In this document: in pieces, positions 59,589 to 64,000 of the stretch
Position numbering within the stretch: the first letter of the stretch is position 1
Layout of the letters: every line of letters begins with the position of its first letter
NCBI GenBank assembly: GCA_026702615.1
Contig: JAPPBY010000020.1
Coordinates: 1-64,000, forward strand
Length of the DNA: 64,000 bases
Source: Chloroflexota bacterium
Lineage (GTDB): Bacteria; Chloroflexota; Dehalococcoidia; Tepidiformales; Tepidiformaceae
Direction: 5' to 3'
The notes under the pieces: model-generated
What the model saw: only the letters and a program-made list of their open reading frames with translations
Databases searched by the model: none
What the model was told of the DNA's origin: nothing
Translations under genes and position numbers: made by a program

Positions 59589-61019
59589 CTAGGCGTCGAA
59601 GTAGAGGGAGAACTCGTGCGGATGCGGGCGGATATCGACCGCGGCCACCTCGTTCTCGCGCTTGTAGTCGATCCAGGTGCGGATCAGGTCCTCGTCGAAG
59701 ACCTCGCCCTGGAGCAGGAAGTCGTGGTCCTCCTCGAGCGCGTCGAGGACGCCGCCGAGCGACCCCGGCAGCACTGGGTAGCCGTGCTCGTGCGGGTCGA
59801 TCTCGAAGAGGTCGACGTCATCGACCGGGTCGCCCGGGTCGATGCGGTTGGCGATGCCGTCGAGGCCCGCCATGAGCATGGCGGAGAAGCCGAGGTAGGG
59901 GTTGCAGGTCGGGTCCGGCGAGCGGAACTCGAGGCGCTTCGACTTCGGGTTCGCGGAGAGCATCGGGATGCGGATGCCGGAGCTGCGGTTGCGGGCGCTG
60001 TAGACGAGCACGTTGGGAGCCTCGTAGCCGGGCACCAGCCGCTTGTACGAGTTCGTCGTGGGGGCGCAGAAGGCCATGAGGGCGGGGCCGTGCTTGATCA
60101 GCCCGCCGATGTAGTAGCGCGCCGTCTCGGAGATCATCCCGTAGCCGTCCTTGTCGAAGAACAGGTTGACCCCGTCCTTCCAGAGTGACTGGTGGACGTG
60201 CATGCCGTTGCCGTTGTCCTCGAAGACGGGCTTGGGCATGAAGGTGGCGGTCTTGCCCGCGTTGCGGGCGACGTTGCGAACGACGTGCTTGTACCACTGG
60301 AGGTTGTCGGCCATCTGCACGAGGGGCGCGTAGCGCATGTCGATCTCGCACTGGCCAGCGGTGGCCACCTCATGGTGGTGGATCTCCACCTGGATGCCGA
60401 CCTCCTGCATCTTCAGCACCATCTCGGTGCGGAGGTCCTGCAGGGTGTCGCGCGGGGGAACGGGGAAGTACCCCTCCTTGTGCTCGGTCTTGTAGCCGAG
60501 GTTGGGGCCGCCCTCGTGCTCCATGTCGACGCCCGTGTTCCAGGCCGCCTCGACGGAGTCGACGCGATAGAAGGACTGGTCGCGCTCGGAGTCGTAGCTG
60601 ACGCTGTCGAACACGAAGAACTCGGCCTCGGGGCCCCAGAAGGACTCGTCGGCGACGCCCGTCAGCTTCAGGTACTCCTCGGCGCGCTGGGCAACGGCGC
60701 GGGGATCCTTGTGGTAGCCCTCGGCGGTCACGGGATCCTTGATATCGGCCGTGATGCTGAGGGTGGTGTGGGCGGCGAAGGGGTCGAGCACCGCAGTGTC
60801 GGGATCGGGGATGAGGATCATGTCCGAGCGCTGGATGCCCTGGAAGCCGCGGATGCTGGACCCGTCGAACCCGAGCCCCTCCTCGAACGTATCCGGGCTC
60901 CACTCGCTGGGGGTCACGGAGAAGTGCTGCCACGCACCGAGCAGGTCCGTGAACTTCACATCGATGATCTGCACGCCTTCGTCGGCGATCAGCTGTTGGA
61001 CTTCTTCAGGGGTCGTCAT
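59589..61019 (-). CDS. glnA: Glutamine synthetase, type I
   Basis: A 476-residue enzyme making glutamine from glutamate, ATP and ammonia, expected as a dodecamer. GFDGSSIRGFQGIQRSDM (beta-grasp), FWGPEAEFFVFD (metal Glu), KPVFEDNGNGMHVHQSLWKDG (ATP/metal), NRSSGIRIP (glutamate Arg) and HPHEFSLYFD at the end. The usual adenylylation loop NLYDLPPEE reads DLFEIDPHE, with Phe in place of Tyr. Third gene of amt-glnK-glnA. AGAGAGG precedes ATG. Confidence 0.97.
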   Translation of the reverse strand: MTTPEEVQQLIADEGVQIIDVKFTDLLGAWQHFSVTPSEWSPDTFEEGLGFDGSSIRGFQGIQRSDMILIPDPDTAVLDPFAAHTTLSITADIKDPVTAEGYHKDPRAVAQRAEEYLKLTGVADESFWGPEAEFFVFDSVSYDSERDQSFYRVDSVEAAWNTGVDMEHEGGPNLGYKTEHKEGYFPVPPRDTLQDLRTEMVLKMQEVGIQVEIHHHEVATAGQCEIDMRYAPLVQMADNLQWYKHVVRNVARNAGKTATFMPKPVFEDNGNGMHVHQSLWKDGVNLFFDKDGYGMISETARYYIGGLIKHGPALMAFCAPTTNSYKRLVPGYEAPNVLVYSARNRSSGIRIPMLSANPKSKRLEFRSPDPTCNPYLGFSAMLMAGLDGIANRIDPGDPVDDVDLFEIDPHEHGYPVLPGSLGGVLDALEEDHDFLLQGEVFDEDLIRTWIDYKRENEVAAVDIRPHPHEFSLYFDA

Positions 61020-61080
61020 TGCGCTACCTCTCTAGGGTCGGTGCTGGCGCGCCCGCGCGGGCGCAGGGATGCGGGAATGA

Positions 61081-61133
61081 TCATCGCCAGCCCGTGGGCG
61101 TAGGGGCAACGCCCGCCGGGGGCCTGGCGATGA
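61081..61133. promoter_or_regulatory. Long nested hairpin between glnK and glnA
   Basis: TCATCGCCAG (61081-61090) pairs with CTGGCGATGA (61124-61133). Inside, CCCG pairs with CGGG, and GGGCGT with ACGCCC around a 7-nt loop. A second perfect 16-nt palindrome (GCGCCCGCGCGGGCGC, 61049-61064) lies closer to glnA. No T-run follows, so processing or partial attenuation is more likely than simple termination. Confidence 0.55.
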
Positions 61134-61164
61134 AGTTCGTGTTACGGCTGGATGTCGCGTGCGC

Positions 61165-61506
61165 TCAGATCGCGACATCCCCCCGCTCGCCCGTGCGGAC
61201 GCGAATGGCCTCCTCCACGGGAATGACGAATATCTTGCCGTCGCCGATGTTGCCGGTGCCGGCGGCCTCGATGATGGCGCTGATGGCGTTCTCGACGGCG
61301 TCGTCGTTCACGACCATCTCGAGCTTCATCTTCGGCAGCAGGTCCACGACGATGGTCTCGCCGCCGCGGCCCTGGTGGGCGATGCCCCGCTGCGCGCCCC
61401 GACCGGTGACGGAGATGATGTTCAGGCCGTGGATGCCCTGCGCCTCGAGGGCGTCCTTCACCTCGTGCATGCGCTCGGGTCGGATGATGGCCTCGATCTT
61501 TTTCAT
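61165..61506 (-). CDS. glnK: Nitrogen regulatory protein P-II
   Basis: A 113-residue trimeric signal protein that senses ATP/ADP and 2-oxoglutarate and gates the Amt channel. MKKIEAIIRPERMHEVKDAL; T-loop RGGETIVVDLLPKMKLEMVV; and GDGKIFVIPVEEAIRVRTGERG. At the position of the modifiable Tyr51 there is Thr. It overlaps the amt stop by 4 nt (ATGA), the classic amt-glnK linkage, though order here is amt first. Confidence 0.97.
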   Translation of the reverse strand: MKKIEAIIRPERMHEVKDALEAQGIHGLNIISVTGRGAQRGIAHQGRGGETIVVDLLPKMKLEMVVNDDAVENAISAIIEAAGTGNIGDGKIFVIPVEEAIRVRTGERGDVAI

Positions 61507-62855
61507 GACTCGCTCCTGCCGATCTCGGGCTCCTGCCCAGCGGCAGGCTCGGGTTCGATGATACCGACCGGGATGGCGATACCGGCCTCATCGCTCTGAT
61601 AGGCGCGTTCGCCGTGCTGGGTCACGTCGAGGCCGACCTCCTCGTCTTCCTCGTTGACACGCACGCCCATCGTCATATCCAGCACCTTGAGGATGATGAA
61701 GGTGACGATGAAGGAGTAGGCGCTAACGGCGCCGATGCCGACGACCTGGTCCCAGAGCAGGCGCCACTCGCCGTGGATGAGGCCTTCGCGGAACTCGGGC
61801 GCGCCCACGACGGCCGTCGCGAAGAGTCCCGTACCGATGGCGCCCCAGAGGCCGCCGACGCCGTGGACGGCGACGACATCGAGGGAGTCGTCGAAGCGGA
61901 GGTACTGGCGCAGGCGAACGGCGAAGTAGCAGAAGAGCCCCGCGCCGAAGCCGATCGCGAGCGCCTCCATGGGTTCGACGTAGCCGGAGGCGGGCGTGAC
62001 GGCCACCAGTCCGGCGACAGCGCCGGAGGCGGCGCCCACCACGCTCGGTTTCCCGGACACCTTCCAGCTAATGAGCGTCCAGGTGAGGGCCGCCATGGCA
62101 GCGGCCACGTTCGTGTTGACGAAGGCGTAGACGGCCTGGCCGGTCGCGCCCACGGCGCTGCCGGCATTGAAGCCGAACCAGCCGAACCAGAGCATGGCCG
62201 CGCCCAGCACGACCATCGTGATGTCGTGCGGCTCCATGGGCTCGACGCCGTAGCCGCGGCGCTTCTTGAACACGAAGACGGCGGCCAGCGCGGCCACGCC
62301 CGCGTTCACGTGGATGGCGAGGCCACCGGCGAAGTCGAGGCCGTTGATACCGATGTCGGCGGGAACGCCCTCGCCGGAGAAGGTGTTGAGCCACCCGTTC
62401 ACGCCGAACACCCAGTGGGCGATCGGGGCGTAGACGATGAGCGACCAGAGGGCGATGAAGAGGAGGAACGGCCCGAAGCGGGCGCGTTCGGCGAAGGCGC
62501 CCGTGATGAGCGCGGGCGTGATGATGGCGAACATCATCTGGAAGGCCATGAAGAGCAGGTCGGGCACGCCCCCGGCGCCGGAATCGACGCCGACCCCGCG
62601 AAGGCCGAAGTGGTCGAGGTTGCCGATGAGGCCGAGACCCTGGTCGGGGCCGAAGGCCAGCGAATAGCCGACGACCACCCAGAGCACGCCCACCACGCCG
62701 ATGGTGATGAACGAATGCATGATGGTGCCAACGACGTTCTTGCTACGGGTGAGTCCCCCGTAGAAGAACGCCAGCCCCGGCGTCATGAAGAGCACCAGGG
62801 CCGAGGCAGCCAGCATCCAGGCCGTGTTGCCAGCGTCGATTTGGAAGTCGGACAC
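61503..62855 (-). CDS. amt: Ammonium transporter
   Basis: 450 residues from GTG 62855 (VSDFQIDAGNTAW), eleven spans. FMTPGLAFFYGGLTRSKNVVGTIMHSF, FQMMFAIITPALITGAFAERARF, DFAGGLAIHVNAGVAALA (pore His) and DVVAVHGVGGLWGAIGTGLFA (second pore His) are canonical. A long charged C-terminal tail of about 45 residues is available for GlnK contact. Start chosen by domain; 62897 is an alternative. Confidence 0.96.
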   Translation of the reverse strand: MSDFQIDAGNTAWMLAASALVLFMTPGLAFFYGGLTRSKNVVGTIMHSFITIGVVGVLWVVVGYSLAFGPDQGLGLIGNLDHFGLRGVGVDSGAGGVPDLLFMAFQMMFAIITPALITGAFAERARFGPFLLFIALWSLIVYAPIAHWVFGVNGWLNTFSGEGVPADIGINGLDFAGGLAIHVNAGVAALAAVFVFKKRRGYGVEPMEPHDITMVVLGAAMLWFGWFGFNAGSAVGATGQAVYAFVNTNVAAAMAALTWTLISWKVSGKPSVVGAASGAVAGLVAVTPASGYVEPMEALAIGFGAGLFCYFAVRLRQYLRFDDSLDVVAVHGVGGLWGAIGTGLFATAVVGAPEFREGLIHGEWRLLWDQVVGIGAVSAYSFIVTFIILKVLDMTMGVRVNEEDEEVGLDVTQHGERAYQSDEAGIAIPVGIIEPEPAAGQEPEIGRSES

Positions 62856-62930
62856 GCGCACCCCCCGCGACCCCGCGCACCGGGCGCGGGGCAGCATCCG
62901 CTTGAGTGGCGCGTATCTTGCGCGTCCATT

Positions 62931-62953
62931 GTTTCAACGATGTTTCGCGTGAC
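62931..62953. promoter_or_regulatory. GlnR-like operator upstream of amt
   Basis: On the amt strand: GTCAC, 2 nt, GAAAC, 6 nt, GAAAC. Two GAAAC half-sites spaced by 6 nt recall the GTnAC-n6-GAAAC boxes of actinobacterial GlnR, about 75-95 nt upstream of the amt start. Resemblance only. Confidence 0.4.
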
Positions 62954-62981
62954 GCCGGAGGCTCGCCACGGGGGAACGTGG

Positions 62982-62987
62982 TAGCGT
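62982..62987 (+). promoter_or_regulatory. -10 box for leaderless purM
   Basis: TAGCGT, 6 nt, GTG. Confidence 0.5.
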
Positions 62988-62993
62988 GCGGGA

Positions 62994-64000
62994 GTGACCG
63001 CCACCCCAGGTGACGCCGGCGCCGACACCCTCCCCGAGGGCCTGCAACTGCTCACGGAGACGTTCTCGTTCTCGGGCCGGGCGCGGCCGCTTCTGGGCTT
63101 CGGGCACTACGCCACCGTCATCGATACGGGCGGCCCGCAGGCGCTCGCGCTGGCCACCGACACGATCGGCACGAAGGCGCTCGTCGCCCAGGCGATGGGC
63201 ACGTACGACACGGCCGGCATCGACTGCGTGGCCATGAACGCCAACGACATCGTCTGCGTCGGCGCGGAGCCCATCGCGATGGTCGACTGCATGCTCGTGG
63301 AGGAGATGGAAGAGGCGTTCCTCGCGGAGATCGCGGCAGGGCTGCGGGAGGGGGCGCGGCGGGCGCGCATCTCCATCCCCGGCGGCGAGACCGCGCGCGT
63401 CCCGGAGATGCTGCGGGGGGCCGTCCCCGGACGCGCCTTCGACCTCGGCGGCACCTGCGCGGGGCTCGTCGAGCGGGACCGCATCCTTACGGGCGCGGGC
63501 GTCGCCCCCGGCGACGCGCTCGTCGGGTTCGCCTCGTCCGGCATCCACAGCAACGGCCTCACGCTGGCGCGCCGCACCTTCCGGGAGGCGGGCTGGGAGC
63601 TCGGCCGCTACGTCGAGGAGTTCGGACGGACGCTCGGCGAGGAGCTGCTCGAGCCGACCGCCATGTACGTCGACCTGGCCATGGCCCTGCTGCGGGAGCT
63701 CGACGTGCGGGCGCTCTTCCACCTGACTGGCGGCGGTTTCCTGAACCTGCGCCGCCTCGAGGCCGAGGCCGGCTTCGACATCGAGACACTGCCGCCAATC
63801 CCGGCCATCTTCACGGTCATCCAGAACCTCGCCGGGCTCGACGACGCGACCATGTACGCCGAATACAACATGGGCGCGGGCTTCTGCGCAGTCGTGCCGG
63901 AGTCGGAAGCCGACCGCGCCCTCGCGCTGGGCGAGGCCTGCGGCATCGCGGGGTGGCGGCTGGGCGCGGCCACCGCCTCAGCGGGGCGCGAGGTCACGAT
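62994..64000 (+). CDS. purM: Phosphoribosylformylglycinamidine cyclo-ligase (3' end cut by window)
   Basis: 335 complete codons are visible and the frame is open at the window end. The enzyme closes the imidazole ring of AIR in purine synthesis. LLGFGHYATVIDTGG; LATDTIGTKALVAQAMGTYDTAGIDCVAMNANDIVCVGAEPIAMVDC (ATP-binding PurM core); SIPGGETARVPEML; VGFASSGIHSNGLTLARR; and HLTGGGFLNLRR all fit. GTG 62994 is chosen because TAGCGT lies 6 nt upstream. Confidence 0.96.
   Translation, partial: MTATPGDAGADTLPEGLQLLTETFSFSGRARPLLGFGHYATVIDTGGPQALALATDTIGTKALVAQAMGTYDTAGIDCVAMNANDIVCVGAEPIAMVDCMLVEEMEEAFLAEIAAGLREGARRARISIPGGETARVPEMLRGAVPGRAFDLGGTCAGLVERDRILTGAGVAPGDALVGFASSGIHSNGLTLARRTFREAGWELGRYVEEFGRTLGEELLEPTAMYVDLAMALLRELDVRALFHLTGGGFLNLRRLEAEAGFDIETLPPIPAIFTVIQNLAGLDDATMYAEYNMGAGFCAVVPESEADRALALGEACGIAGWRLGAATASAGREVT

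Noticed and set aside
61020-61164. Glutamine riboswitch
   Set aside because: The hairpins show none of the conserved core bases of known glutamine-binding RNAs.

Overview
This is a 64-kb chromosomal window from a high-GC bacterium. An eleven-gene complex I operon without nuoE/F/G, many GTG starts, -10 boxes of the form TANNNT set 6-7 nt before start codons, Excalibur-tailed proteins and the overall gene set suggest a Chloroflexota (Dehalococcoidia-like) organism. That placement is inference; there is no rRNA or tRNA in the window to confirm it. Both ends cut genes: a secreted Excalibur protein at the left and purM at the right.

Layout. 1-3.5 kb: two Excalibur proteins with an apparently dead metalloprotease core, a field of GGTCGGT-type repeats around a 28-residue membrane peptide, a CDP-alcohol phosphatidyltransferase with one repeat inside its coding sequence, and a divergent pair of DUF1640-like membrane coiled-coil proteins. 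3.5-11.7 kb: P-type ATPase, PdxS, O-methyltransferase, PNPOx-like protein, an orphan nuclease-like protein, gamma-carbonic anhydrase and a flavin monooxygenase. 12.1-22.8 kb: nuoABCDHIJKLMN with tightly overlapping genes; NuoI carries a long triple-repeat tail. 22.8-28.8 kb: proA, coaX-coaBC, and cysE-cysS behind a cysteine-containing leader peptide. 28.8-45.3 kb: an accessory and catabolic stretch with OsmC, an enolase-superfamily enzyme, duplicated acyl-CoA dehydrogenases, SDRs, an AlkA-like glycosylase, CoA-binding proteins, LipA, ClpS and several toxin-antitoxin-like pairs. 45.3-50.1 kb: an isolated divergent phage terminase/capsid pair and a duplicated-domain lipoprotein. 50.1-56.1 kb: aspartate kinase, a branched-chain leader-peptide attenuator, rpiB, two opposed hairpin arrays flanking a heptad-repeat protein, thiolase, tandem GNAT protein and nitroreductase. 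56.1-59.5 kb: small membrane proteins, a 55-nt repeat copied upstream of two genes, and a Ca2+/cation antiporter. 59.5-63 kb: the nitrogen operon amt-glnK-glnA, with a GlnR-like box upstream; both GlnK and GlnA lack the tyrosine used for covalent control. 63-64 kb: purM.

How the genes fit together: the complex I operon supplies respiratory energy. Acyl-CoA dehydrogenases, thiolase, SDRs and CoA ligase-like proteins point to acyl-CoA catabolism. The amino-acid and cofactor genes are housekeeping. Most promoters appear to make leaderless mRNAs, and this signature was used to choose many start codons.
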